Origin: an uncultured Prosthecobacter sp. | GTDB lineage: Bacteria; Verrucomicrobiota; Verrucomicrobiia; Verrucomicrobiales; Verrucomicrobiaceae | NCBI GenBank assembly: GCA_947523045.1 | Contig: CANNUR010000068.1 | Coordinates: 1-13,116 of the forward strand | Length of the DNA stretch: 13,116 bases | Direction: 5' to 3' | Part shown: positions 6,397 through 13,116 of the stretch, piece by piece | Position numbering within the stretch: position 1 is the first letter of the stretch | Layout of the letters: every line of letters starts with the position of its first letter | Translations under genes and position numbers: made by a program | Notes under the pieces: model-generated | What the model saw: the letters and a program-made list of their open reading frames with translations, nothing else | Told to the model about the DNA's origin: nothing | Database searches by the model: none

Positions 6397-6933
6397 ATGT
6401 CGCCCGCCGAGACCGATCGCCACCGCCACTTCCTGCGCCGTTACACGGCGCATGAACCGGCCCTGCGCGCCTACGTGCGCCGGCTGGTGCCGACCCGGGC
6501 CGATGCCGACGACATTCTGCAGGACATCAGCGTCGTGCTCTGGGAGAAGTTCGATGGCTTCCGCGCCGACGGTGATTTCCGCGCCTGGGCCTTCGGCATC
6601 GCCCGCTTCGAGGTGCTGGCCTGGCGCCGCGACAAGGGGCGCGACCGCCTGGTGCTCGACGAGGAGGTGGTCGCCAAGGTCGCCGAGGAGAGTGCCGACG
6701 ACGAACCCCGGCTGGCGCGCCAGCGCGAGGCCCTGGAGGCCTGCATGCGCGAGGTGCCGGACGCCCAGCGGACGCTGCTGCTCCAGGCTTACCACGAGGG
6801 CGCACGCATCCAGGAGGTCGCCCGCGACAGCGGCCGCAGCGTCGCCGGTTTTTATCAATGGCTGCACCGCATGCGCCGGCTGCTGCTCGACTGCATCAGG
6901 CGCGCGCTCGCCCGGGAGGAGGCGGCGTCATGA
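6397..6933 (+). CDS. ECF-type RNA polymerase sigma factor (Rhodopirellula/Verrucomicrobium family)
   Basis: A 178-residue group 4 sigma factor. Region 2 spans about 10-80, with [17 protein letters not shown] (36-52) and the promoter-melting part [18 protein letters not shown] (61-78). Region 4 spans about 108-170: [20 protein letters not shown] (112-131) then a helix-turn-helix [21 protein letters not shown] (138-158). The sequence style fits the sub-family named after Rhodopirellula and Verrucomicrobium (TIGR02989-like; judged by eye), whose members usually sit next to FecR, LamG and PSCyt genes, as here. ATG 6397 has GGGA about 9 bases upstream. The stop overlaps the start of the FecR-LamG gene by four bases (ATGA), so the two are translationally coupled and probably form a sigma/anti-sigma pair. 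Expected role: directing transcription of this operon and perhaps other surface-polymer genes. Cytoplasmic, held at the membrane when bound. Confidence 0.93.
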   Translation: MSPAETDRHRHFLRRYTAHEPALRAYVRRLVPTRADADDILQDISVVLWEKFDGFRADGDFRAWAFGIARFEVLAWRRDKGRDRLVLDEEVVAKVAEESADDEPRLARQREALEACMREVPDAQRTLLLQAYHEGARIQEVARDSGRSVAGFYQWLHRMRRLLLDCIRRALAREEAAS

Positions 6934-8381
6934 AAACCGAACTCGCCCGGCTTCTCGATGCCTACCTCGACGGCACGCTGTCCGCCGAGGCACGGGCGGA
7001 ACTCAACGCCCGGCTGCACCACGATGCCGCGGCACGTCGCGAGTTCGTCGAACAACTCAACCTGGATTCCGCCCTCGCGGCCCTGGCCGCAGGGGAAGTC
7101 GTCGAAGCTGCCCCCGTTCAAAGACACCGCTCGCTGACCCTGCCGACACGCTGGCTGGCCACCGCCGCCGGTCTGGCCCTGCTCGGGCTCGGCACCTGGA
7201 CCTGGCAGAACACGCGTCCAGCCCATGCCACCGTCGCCGAAGCGGCCGGGGTAACCAGCCTGGTCGAGGGCGATCGCCTGCGCGGCGGCTGGCATCGCCT
7301 CGACGCCGGCACGCTGGCCCTGGTCAGCGCGCGCGGCGCCCGCCTTGTCTTGGAGGCCCCGGCGGAGTTCCGCTTTGAATCCGCCCAGCGGTTGCGACTG
7401 AAGCGCGGTCGCCTCGCCGCCGACGTGCCGCCCGCAGCCCACGGCTTCACCGTCGTCACCCCGACCGGCGAGGCCATCGATCTCGGCACGCGCTTCGGCA
7501 TTGATGTGCCGGCCAGCGGCAACGCCGAGATCCACGTCTTCCAGGGCGAGGTCATCGCCAAACCCAGCGGCGCGGGCGGCACGCAGAGCCTGCGCGGCGG
7601 CGACGCCCTGGCGCTGCAGGGCGGAGCGGCGCGCGAGCTGCGTTCGGCGGCCTTCATCCAGCCCGACGAAATGCCCGGCCTGCGCGCCGGTCTCGCCGCC
7701 GGTCAGCGCGCCCGCGCCGAACAGGCCCTCGCCGAACTGCGCCGCGATCCCGCCCTCATCGCGCTGCTCGACTTCGAGGGCGACATCCCACAACCGGGTA
7801 GCTTCCACGTCGTTCAGGGCCGCTGGCCCGGCTCGCGGGCGCCGGAATTCACCGAACTGGGCGACCACCTCAAGCTCGATGCCGGCGGCGACCGCGACTG
7901 GCCGCAATTGACCCTCGCCGCCTGGGTGCGGCTCGACCAACTGGGCGCGCCCTACCAATCGCTGCTGCACACCGACGGCTGGGAGGCGAGCAAGCCCGGT
8001 CAGGTGCACTGGATGGTGACGCGCCATGCCACCATGCGTCTCGCCCTGCGCGGCAACATCCTGGCCGCCGACTCCGATGAAAAGGAAGGCTCGCCGGATT
8101 CGCGCACGCCCGTGCTGCCAGGGTTGGGCCGCTGGCTGCACCTCGCCACGGTCTATGATGCCAGCAGCCGCACCGTGCGGTTTTACCTGAACGGCCGCTT
8201 CGACAAGGCAACCCGCCTGCAACTCGCCCACCCGGCCCGCCTCGGCCCGGCCCGCATCGGCAACTGGGATCGCCAGGATCGCAAGCTCAGCGGCCGTGTC
8301 GATGAACTGCTGCTGCTCGGTCGCGCCCTCACCGACGCCGACATCCGCGCCCTGTTCGAGGCCGGCAATCCCTACCGCTGA
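6930..8381 (+). CDS. FecR-like membrane regulator with C-terminal LamG/concanavalin-like domain
   Basis: A 483-residue protein. Residues 1-55 form a helical cytoplasmic domain ([18 protein letters not shown] and a following helix) of the kind found in anti-sigma factors; the zinc-binding HxxxCxxC motif is absent. A single membrane segment lies at about 73-92 ([19 protein letters not shown]). Residues 104-230 form a FecR domain ([20 protein letters not shown], then [19 protein letters not shown] and IHVFQGEV). A LamG-like jelly-roll fills about 275-478: [70 protein letters not shown]. Such domains bind carbohydrate or protein. Inference: the outer part senses a polymer or envelope partner, and the inner part holds the upstream sigma factor. 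ATG 6930 overlaps the sigma stop; a longer frame upstream lies inside the sigma gene. The stop is 3 bp before the PSCyt gene. Confidence 0.9.
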   Translation: MKTELARLLDAYLDGTLSAEARAELNARLHHDAAARREFVEQLNLDSALAALAAGEVVEAAPVQRHRSLTLPTRWLATAAGLALLGLGTWTWQNTRPAHATVAEAAGVTSLVEGDRLRGGWHRLDAGTLALVSARGARLVLEAPAEFRFESAQRLRLKRGRLAADVPPAAHGFTVVTPTGEAIDLGTRFGIDVPASGNAEIHVFQGEVIAKPSGAGGTQSLRGGDALALQGGAARELRSAAFIQPDEMPGLRAGLAAGQRARAEQALAELRRDPALIALLDFEGDIPQPGSFHVVQGRWPGSRAPEFTELGDHLKLDAGGDRDWPQLTLAAWVRLDQLGAPYQSLLHTDGWEASKPGQVHWMVTRHATMRLALRGNILAADSDEKEGSPDSRTPVLPGLGRWLHLATVYDASSRTVRFYLNGRFDKATRLQLAHPARLGPARIGNWDRQDRKLSGRVDELLLLGRALTDADIRALFEAGNPYR

Positions 8382-8384
8382 CGC

Positions 8385-11300
8385 ATGACTCGCCTCCGCA
8401 CGCTTTTCCTGCTCCTGCCCGCCGCCGCATTCGCCGCGCCGGTCGACTTCGTCCGTGAGGTGCGACCCATCTTGGAGCAGCACTGCTACGACTGTCACGG
8501 CGAGACGAAGCAAAAGTCCGGCCTGCGCCTCGACATCAAATCGGAGGCGCTCAAGGGCGGCGACAACCACGGCCCGGACATCGTTCCCGGCAAGGCCAAG
8601 GACAGTCCGCTGATCCACTTCCTCACCAGCGACGACGAGGACGAACTCATGCCGCCCGACGGCCGCCTTTCGGCCGCCGAGATCGCCACCCTGACCCGCT
8701 GGATCGACGAGGGCGCGGTCTGGCCGGACGGGGTCGACACCGCCAAGCTCGAGGACCGCACGGATCATTGGGCGTTCAAGCCGCTTTCGGCAGATCTCAA
8801 ATCTCCGATTTCAGATCGCAGATCGATCGACGCGTTCATCGATGCCAAACTCGCCGAACAAGGATTGCATCGGGCGCCGCCCGCTGATCCGGCCACGCTG
8901 ATTCGCCGGCTCAGCCTCGATCTCACCGGCCTGCCTCCCACGCCGGAAGAGGTCGAACGCTTCGTCGCCGAGTGCGGCGGCGCGGTGCAGGAGGCGCCCC
9001 TGCAGCGCCTCGTTGACCGCCTGCTCGCCTCGCCGCACCACGGCGAACGCTGGGCCCAGCACTGGCTCGATGTCGTGCGCTACGCCGACACCCACGGTTT
9101 CGAGGTCAACACCGAGCGACCCAATGCCTGGCCGTACCGCGACTACGTCATCCAGGCCCTCAACGCCGACCTGCCCTACGACCAGTTCATCCGCCACCAG
9201 ATCGCCGGCGATGTTTCATCTCCCATCTCCCAAGCTCCCCTTCACTCCGAGGCCGCCACCGGGTTTCTGGTCACGGCCTCGGTCCTGCTGCCCGGCCAGA
9301 TCGGCAAGGACGCGCCCTCGATGCGCCTGGCGCGCCAGGATTCGATCGACGAAATCGTCGTCAACATCGGCCAGACCTTTCTCGGCCTCAGCCTCGGCTG
9401 CGCGCGCTGCCACGACCACAAGTTCGATCCGGTCAGCGCCCGCGAGTACTACGCCATGCAGGCCTTCGTTGCCGGGGTCGAGTACGCCGACCGCCCCCTG
9501 CGTTCACCCGAGGCCCTGGCCCGCGAGCGCGAGACCGCAAAGCTTAAACAACAGGTCGTCGATCTCGACCGCCGACTCATGCGCTTCGTGCCGCTGGCGC
9601 GTCCCGGCAGCCGCCCCCGCGTCACCCACGCCACGCAGAACGAGGAGGTCTTCCCACCAACGCAGGCGCGCTTCGTGCGCTTCACCATCCACGACGCCAA
9701 CCTCCACCCCAAGCTCGGCCTCATCGAGCCCTGCCTCGACGAATTCGAAATCTTCTCGGCCGGCGTCAATGTCGCGCCACAGGCCAAGGTCCGCGCCTCC
9801 GGCAGCCGCACCTCGGCCAAGCACCGTCTCGAACACCTCAACGATGGTCGCCACGGCAATGACCGCAGTTGGATGAGCGATGAAAAAGGCCGCGGCTGGG
9901 TCGAGTTCGAACTGCCGGAACCGCGCCACATCGACCGCATCGTCTGGAGCCGCGATCGCGAGGGCCGTTTTCAGGATCGCCTCGCCACCGCCTTCACCCT
10001 CGAGGCCGGTTTGGAACGCGACGCCCTGCGCGTGCTCACCGAGGCACGGCCGCCGCGACCGACCGTGCACTGGAAACTGAGCACCGACCGCTTCACACCG
10101 GTGCCCGCGCGCCGCCTGCGCTTCACCGTGCTCGCCACCAATGGGTTGTCGCCCTGCCTCGACGAACTCGAAGTCTTCGACACCCGCGGCCGCAATGTCG
10201 CACGCGCGGCGAAGGTGACGACCTCGGGCAACATCCTCGTGCCCGACCGCCACGACCCCGACTACGTGAACGACGGTCTCTACGGCAACAGCCGCAGTTG
10301 GCTCGGCAACGAGGACGGACGCGGCTGGGTGGAACTCGAATTCACCGAAACCGCCGAGATCGAGCGCGTCGTCTGGAGCCGCGACCGTGAAGGCCGGCTT
10401 GAGGACCGCATGCCCACCGAATACCGCATCGAGACGGCACGGCACGACCAGGACTGGCGGCTGGTGGCCGACTCGAGCGACCGACGTCCCTTCGTCGCCG
10501 GCACCGCCCTCGACCCGGTGTTCAGCGCCGCCGGCCTGCCGCCGGAGGAAGCGCGCCAAGCCGAGGCCCTGCTCGCCGAGAAACGCGGGCTCGAAGCGCG
10601 GATGACCTCAGCCGAACAGGGCCAGCTCGTCTTCGCCGGCAAGTTCCGCACACCCGACGAAATCCGCGTGCTCAACCGCGGCGACCCCGAACAGCCGAAG
10701 GAGCGGGTCGCTCCCGCCGTGCCCGCCGCCCTCGGCAAACTCGAACTCGCCGCCAACACGCCCGAGCCGCAACGCCGCCAGGCCCTGGCCGAGTGGATCG
10801 CCAGCCCCACGAACCCACTCACCGCGCGCGTCATGGTCAACCGCGTCTGGCAGGGCCACTTCGGCACCGGCCTGGTCGAGACACCGAGCGACTTCGGTCG
10901 CAGCGGCATGAAGCCTTCGCACCCGGAACTGCTCGACTGGCTCGCTGCCGAGTTCATCCGCGGCGGCTGGAGCTTGAAGCATCTGCACCGGCTCATCGTG
11001 CTGAGCGACACGTACCGGCAAAAGGGTTTCGGCCGAAAGGAGGCGGCTGAAGCCGCAGCCACTTTGGATGCCGATAACCGCCTGCTCTGGCGCTTTCCCA
11101 CACGCCGGCTCGAAGCCGAGGCCATTCGCGACAGCCTGCTCGCGGTGAGCGGTCGCCTCAATCCGGCGATGTTCGGTCGCGGCTACGACCTCTTCGACAA
11201 GCGCGGCGGTCTCAGCGGTTTTAAGCCGGTGGAAACCTTCACGCCGGTGAATGAGCGGCGCATGATCTACGCGCACAAGGTGCGACGCGAAAGCGAGGCG

Positions 11301-11615
11301 GTGTTCGGTGCCTTCGACTGTCCCGACGCCGGCCAGAGCACGGCCCGCCGTGTGCAAAGCACGACGCCGATCCAGGCGCTCAACCTGTTCAACAGTCGCT
11401 TCACCCTTGCCCAGGCCGAAGCCCTCGCCGCCCGCCTGCAGCGCGAGGTCGGAGCCGATCCGAAGCGCCAGATCGGGCGCGCCTACCAGCTCGCACTGGG
11501 CCGACCGCCCACCGACGAGGAAGTGCGCGAGGCCGAACCCGTCGTGCGCCGCCACGGCGCCGCCGTGCTCGCCCGCGCCCTGTTCAACGCCAGCGAGTTT
11601 TTGTTCCTGCCCTGA
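8385..11615 (+). CDS. Exported PSCyt1-PSCyt2-PSD1 protein with two discoidin-like domains
   Basis: A 1076-residue protein with a signal peptide (residues 1-18, [11 protein letters not shown]). Domains in order: PSCyt1 cytochrome-c-like (about 20-118) with haem motif CYDCH (C34, C37, H38) and [20 protein letters not shown] near 88-107, where M89 may be the second haem ligand; PSCyt2/DUF1549 (about 147-370) with [34 protein letters not shown] and a second haem motif [11 protein letters not shown] (C339, C342, H343); two tandem discoidin (F5/8C)-like units (about 428-560 and 576-700); and PSD1/DUF1553 (about 790-1076) with [56 protein letters not shown] and [11 protein letters not shown]. PSCyt/PSD1 proteins are exported and proposed to act on polysaccharide or other polymers, with no proven reaction. 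Two short in-frame insertions (137-147 and 278-288) both read SPIS. It sits between the FecR-LamG and DUF1501 genes and is almost certainly co-transcribed with them. Confidence 0.94.
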   Translation: MTRLRTLFLLLPAAAFAAPVDFVREVRPILEQHCYDCHGETKQKSGLRLDIKSEALKGGDNHGPDIVPGKAKDSPLIHFLTSDDEDELMPPDGRLSAAEIATLTRWIDEGAVWPDGVDTAKLEDRTDHWAFKPLSADLKSPISDRRSIDAFIDAKLAEQGLHRAPPADPATLIRRLSLDLTGLPPTPEEVERFVAECGGAVQEAPLQRLVDRLLASPHHGERWAQHWLDVVRYADTHGFEVNTERPNAWPYRDYVIQALNADLPYDQFIRHQIAGDVSSPISQAPLHSEAATGFLVTASVLLPGQIGKDAPSMRLARQDSIDEIVVNIGQTFLGLSLGCARCHDHKFDPVSAREYYAMQAFVAGVEYADRPLRSPEALARERETAKLKQQVVDLDRRLMRFVPLARPGSRPRVTHATQNEEVFPPTQARFVRFTIHDANLHPKLGLIEPCLDEFEIFSAGVNVAPQAKVRASGSRTSAKHRLEHLNDGRHGNDRSWMSDEKGRGWVEFELPEPRHIDRIVWSRDREGRFQDRLATAFTLEAGLERDALRVLTEARPPRPTVHWKLSTDRFTPVPARRLRFTVLATNGLSPCLDELEVFDTRGRNVARAAKVTTSGNILVPDRHDPDYVNDGLYGNSRSWLGNEDGRGWVELEFTETAEIERVVWSRDREGRLEDRMPTEYRIETARHDQDWRLVADSSDRRPFVAGTALDPVFSAAGLPPEEARQAEALLAEKRGLEARMTSAEQGQLVFAGKFRTPDEIRVLNRGDPEQPKERVAPAVPAALGKLELAANTPEPQRRQALAEWIASPTNPLTARVMVNRVWQGHFGTGLVETPSDFGRSGMKPSHPELLDWLAAEFIRGGWSLKHLHRLIVLSDTYRQKGFGRKEAAEAAATLDADNRLLWRFPTRRLEAEAIRDSLLAVSGRLNPAMFGRGYDLFDKRGGLSGFKPVETFTPVNERRMIYAHKVRRESEAVFGAFDCPDAGQSTARRVQSTTPIQALNLFNSRFTLAQAEALAARLQREVGADPKRQIGRAYQLALGRPPTDEEVREAEPVVRRHGAAVLARALFNASEFLFLP
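8793..8817. repeat. Imperfect inverted repeat inside the PSCyt gene, encoding an in-frame linker insertion
   Basis: GATCTCAAATC (8793-8803) and GATTTCAGATC (8807-8817) are inverted copies with one mismatch and a three-base loop. The segment is much richer in A/T than the gene around it and encodes DLKSPISDR between the cytochrome domain and the PSCyt2 domain. Repetitive in-frame inserts of this style (LKSxIS-type peptides from ATCTCAAATCT-type DNA) are familiar from planctomycete and verrucomicrobial proteins; the comparison is from memory. Confidence 0.5.
9216..9248. repeat. Second low-complexity in-frame insertion in the PSCyt gene
   Basis: A pyrimidine-rich stretch (TCATCTCCCATCTCCCAAGC and onward) encodes [11 protein letters not shown] between IAGDV and EAATGF. 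Members of the family usually pass from the AGD segment to ATGF with a short link, so about ten residues look added. The TCTCCCA unit occurs twice in tandem (9219-9225 and 9226-9232). Like the segment at 8793 it encodes SPIS, but the DNA is only partly similar. Confidence 0.4.
9666..10484 (+). repeat. Tandem duplication of a discoidin-like domain within the PSCyt gene
   Basis: Two protein units (residues about 428-560 and 576-700) share the same order of motifs: an ARxxRFT strand, PCLDEFEIF / PCLDELEVF, an NVA/KV strand, [20 protein letters not shown] / [20 protein letters not shown], and [14 protein letters not shown] / [14 protein letters not shown]. The last motif is also closely similar as DNA (GTCTGGAGCCGCGA in both). 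This is an internal duplication of a carbohydrate-binding-type beta-sandwich, probably old because most third positions and loops differ. Confidence 0.75.
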
Positions 11616-11631
11616 TCCCGCCCGGACCGCC

Positions 11632-13095
11632 ATGCCGCCCAACCCCGAACACCTCTCCACCGCCGGCCGACTGCTGCTCGACCGTCGCCGCTTCCTCAGC
11701 GGCAGCGCCACCACGCTCGGTTCGCTGGCCTTTGCCGACCTGCTCGGCCGCGACGGCCTGCTCGCCGCGCCGGTGATCGATCCGGCACGGCCCTATGCGG
11801 CGCGGCAGCCACATTTCCCGGCGAAGGCGAAAAACGTCCTGGTGATCTTCTGCGCCGGCGCGGTCAGCCAGCTTGAAACCTGGGATTACAAACCGGAACT
11901 CATCCACTGGGACAACAAGCCACTGCCCGGCGGCCCGGCCGTCACCTTCCAGGGACCCGCCGGCAATCTAGCGCGACCGCAGTATGCCTTCCGCCCGCGC
12001 GGTCAGACCGGCAAGTGGGTCAGTGACATGATCCCGCATCTGGCTGAGCTCACCGACGACCTTGCCTTCATCCACTCGCTCACCAGCAAGTCGAACACCC
12101 ATGGCCCGGCGGAAAATTTTCTCTCCACCGGTTTCGTGCTCGACGGCTTTCCCTCGCTTGGCGCCTGGACCACGTACGCGCTTGGCAGCGAGAGCGAGGA
12201 GCTGCCGGCCTACGTCGCCATCCCCGATCCGCGCGGCGTGCCGCAGAACGGCTCCAACAACTGGGGCCCGGGGTTCCTGCCCGCCGCCTTCCAGGGCACG
12301 ACGATGAGTTCCAAGGATCCCGTGCGCCACCTCGCCGCGCCCGGCGTTTCTGCGGCGGCCGACGGCGCCGCGCGCTCGCTGCTGCAGCGCATGAACGCCC
12401 GCCACCTGGAGGCGAACCCGGGCGACGCCCGGCTGGCGGCGCGCATCGCCAGCTACGAACTCGCCGCGCGCATGCAGCTCAGCGTGCCGGAGATCGCCGA
12501 TCTCTCCACCGAACCCGCGCACGTGCTGAAGCTGTACGGCGCCGATGACACCCAGAATCCGGACAAGGCCGCCTTTGCCCGCAATTGCATCCTCGCCCGC
12601 CGCCTCATCGAGCGCGGCGTCCGCTTCGTCCAGCTTTTCAACGGCGCCTACGCCAGCGGCGGCAAGCTCAACTGGGACGGCCACAATGCGCTCAAGGAGC
12701 AGTATGACGTGCACGCGCAGATCCTTGACCAACCCGCCGCGGCCCTGATCCGCGACCTGCGCCAGCGCGGCCTGCTCGATGACACCCTCGTCGTCTGGTG
12801 CACCGAGTTCGGTCGCATGCCCTTCTTCCAAAAGGGCTCCAAGGGCCGCGATCACAATCCCGACGGCTTCACCTGCTGGCTCACCGGCGCCGGCGTCAAA
12901 CCCGGCGTCAGCCACGGCGAGACCGATGAACTGGGCCAGCGCGCGGTCAAGGACGTGCATCCGCTCTACGACTTCAACGCCACCCTGCTGCACCTCGCCG
13001 GCCTCGATCACGAACGCCTCACCTTCGAGCACAACGGCATCCAGCGCCGGCTCACCAATGTCGAGGGCCAGGTGATTCGAGAAGTGCTGGCCTGA
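11632..13095 (+). CDS. Tat-exported DUF1501 protein (alkaline-phosphatase/sulfatase-like fold)
   Basis: A 487-residue DUF1501 (PF07394) protein, full length. The N-terminus carries a twin-arginine signal, DRRRFLSG (17-24) followed by the hydrophobic [15 protein letters not shown], so it is exported folded. Family landmarks: [20 protein letters not shown] (68-87; the usual form is GGxSQxDxFDxKP), [18 protein letters not shown] (133-150), [14 protein letters not shown] (154-167), LNWDGHNAL (346-354), the [10 protein letters not shown] segment (389-398), and [21 protein letters not shown] (405-425), whose Asp/His residues fit a metal-binding phosphatase or sulfatase fold. E82 stands where many relatives have Asp. 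DUF1501 genes nearly always follow PSCyt/PSD1 genes, as here with a 16 bp gap, so the two products probably work together outside the cytoplasmic membrane; the reaction is unknown. ATG 11632 gives a complete Tat signal. No terminator is visible in the 21 bp after the stop. Confidence 0.93.
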   Translation: MPPNPEHLSTAGRLLLDRRRFLSGSATTLGSLAFADLLGRDGLLAAPVIDPARPYAARQPHFPAKAKNVLVIFCAGAVSQLETWDYKPELIHWDNKPLPGGPAVTFQGPAGNLARPQYAFRPRGQTGKWVSDMIPHLAELTDDLAFIHSLTSKSNTHGPAENFLSTGFVLDGFPSLGAWTTYALGSESEELPAYVAIPDPRGVPQNGSNNWGPGFLPAAFQGTTMSSKDPVRHLAAPGVSAAADGAARSLLQRMNARHLEANPGDARLAARIASYELAARMQLSVPEIADLSTEPAHVLKLYGADDTQNPDKAAFARNCILARRLIERGVRFVQLFNGAYASGGKLNWDGHNALKEQYDVHAQILDQPAAALIRDLRQRGLLDDTLVVWCTEFGRMPFFQKGSKGRDHNPDGFTCWLTGAGVKPGVSHGETDELGQRAVKDVHPLYDFNATLLHLAGLDHERLTFEHNGIQRRLTNVEGQVIREVLA

Positions 13096-13116
13096 ACCCG
13101 CACCGAGAGTCAAGAA

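Noticed and set aside
4890..6398. A minus-strand frame of 502 codons over the aldolase gene
   Set aside because: The opposite strand carries the complete aldolase with catalytic residues; the minus frame also crosses the control region and hairpins.
6855..8768. A minus-strand frame of 637 codons over the FecR-LamG gene
   Set aside because: It crosses three real genes on the other strand and has no family features.
10608..13113. Long minus-strand frames opposite the PSD1 and DUF1501 genes
   Set aside because: Both are explained by GC bias at third positions of the plus-strand genes; no motifs seen.
13107..13116. GAGTCAAGAA at the right edge, also present at 5116-5125
   Set aside because: A 10-base match in 13 kb is likely by chance, and the flanks do not match.

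Overview
The window reads as a GC-rich chromosome segment (roughly two-thirds GC by eye, strong third-position GC bias, so many long antisense shadow frames) from a member of the Planctomycetota-Verrucomicrobiota group. The taxonomic clue is the right half: a sigma factor of the Rhodopirellula/Verrucomicrobium ECF type, a FecR-LamG membrane protein, a PSCyt1-PSCyt2-PSD1 protein and a DUF1501 protein, a combination that is abundant in that group and rare elsewhere. I lean towards Verrucomicrobiota, but the sequence alone does not settle the phylum.

Left region (1-3751, minus strand). A compact run is read leftward: a 71-residue ribbon-helix-helix (RHH) protein, a secreted neutral/alkaline ceramidase-like hydrolase, a left-handed beta-helix sugar acyltransferase that starts 4 bp after the hydrolase stop, and, after a 139 bp gap, a secreted beta-propeller protein of glycosidase type (GH32/GH43-like) that is cut by the left window edge.

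Middle (3752-6396). A second RHH gene is transcribed away from the first across a 104 bp AT-richer region with GTATA repeats and a palindrome. It converges on an AraC-family regulator (stops 1 bp apart), which is divergent from a DHDPS/NAL-superfamily aldolase. The aldolase keeps the Schiff-base lysine but lacks the arginine that true dihydrodipicolinate synthases use for substrate binding, so it probably acts on a sugar-acid or related keto acid. A 277 bp non-coding stretch with two GC hairpins and a direct repeat separates it from the next operon.

Right region (6397-13095, plus strand). Four tightly packed genes: ECF sigma factor, FecR-LamG protein (ATGA overlap), multi-domain PSCyt1/PSCyt2/PSD1 protein (3 bp gap), and a Tat-exported DUF1501 protein (16 bp gap). 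The likely scheme (inference) is a membrane FecR protein controlling the sigma factor, with the last two genes forming an exported haem-containing and metallo-hydrolase-like pair whose substrate is unknown. The PSCyt protein carries two tandem discoidin-like domains between its cytochrome and PSD1 parts, and two short in-frame low-complexity insertions that look like recently acquired DNA. I found no RNA genes, CRISPR array or insertion sequence.
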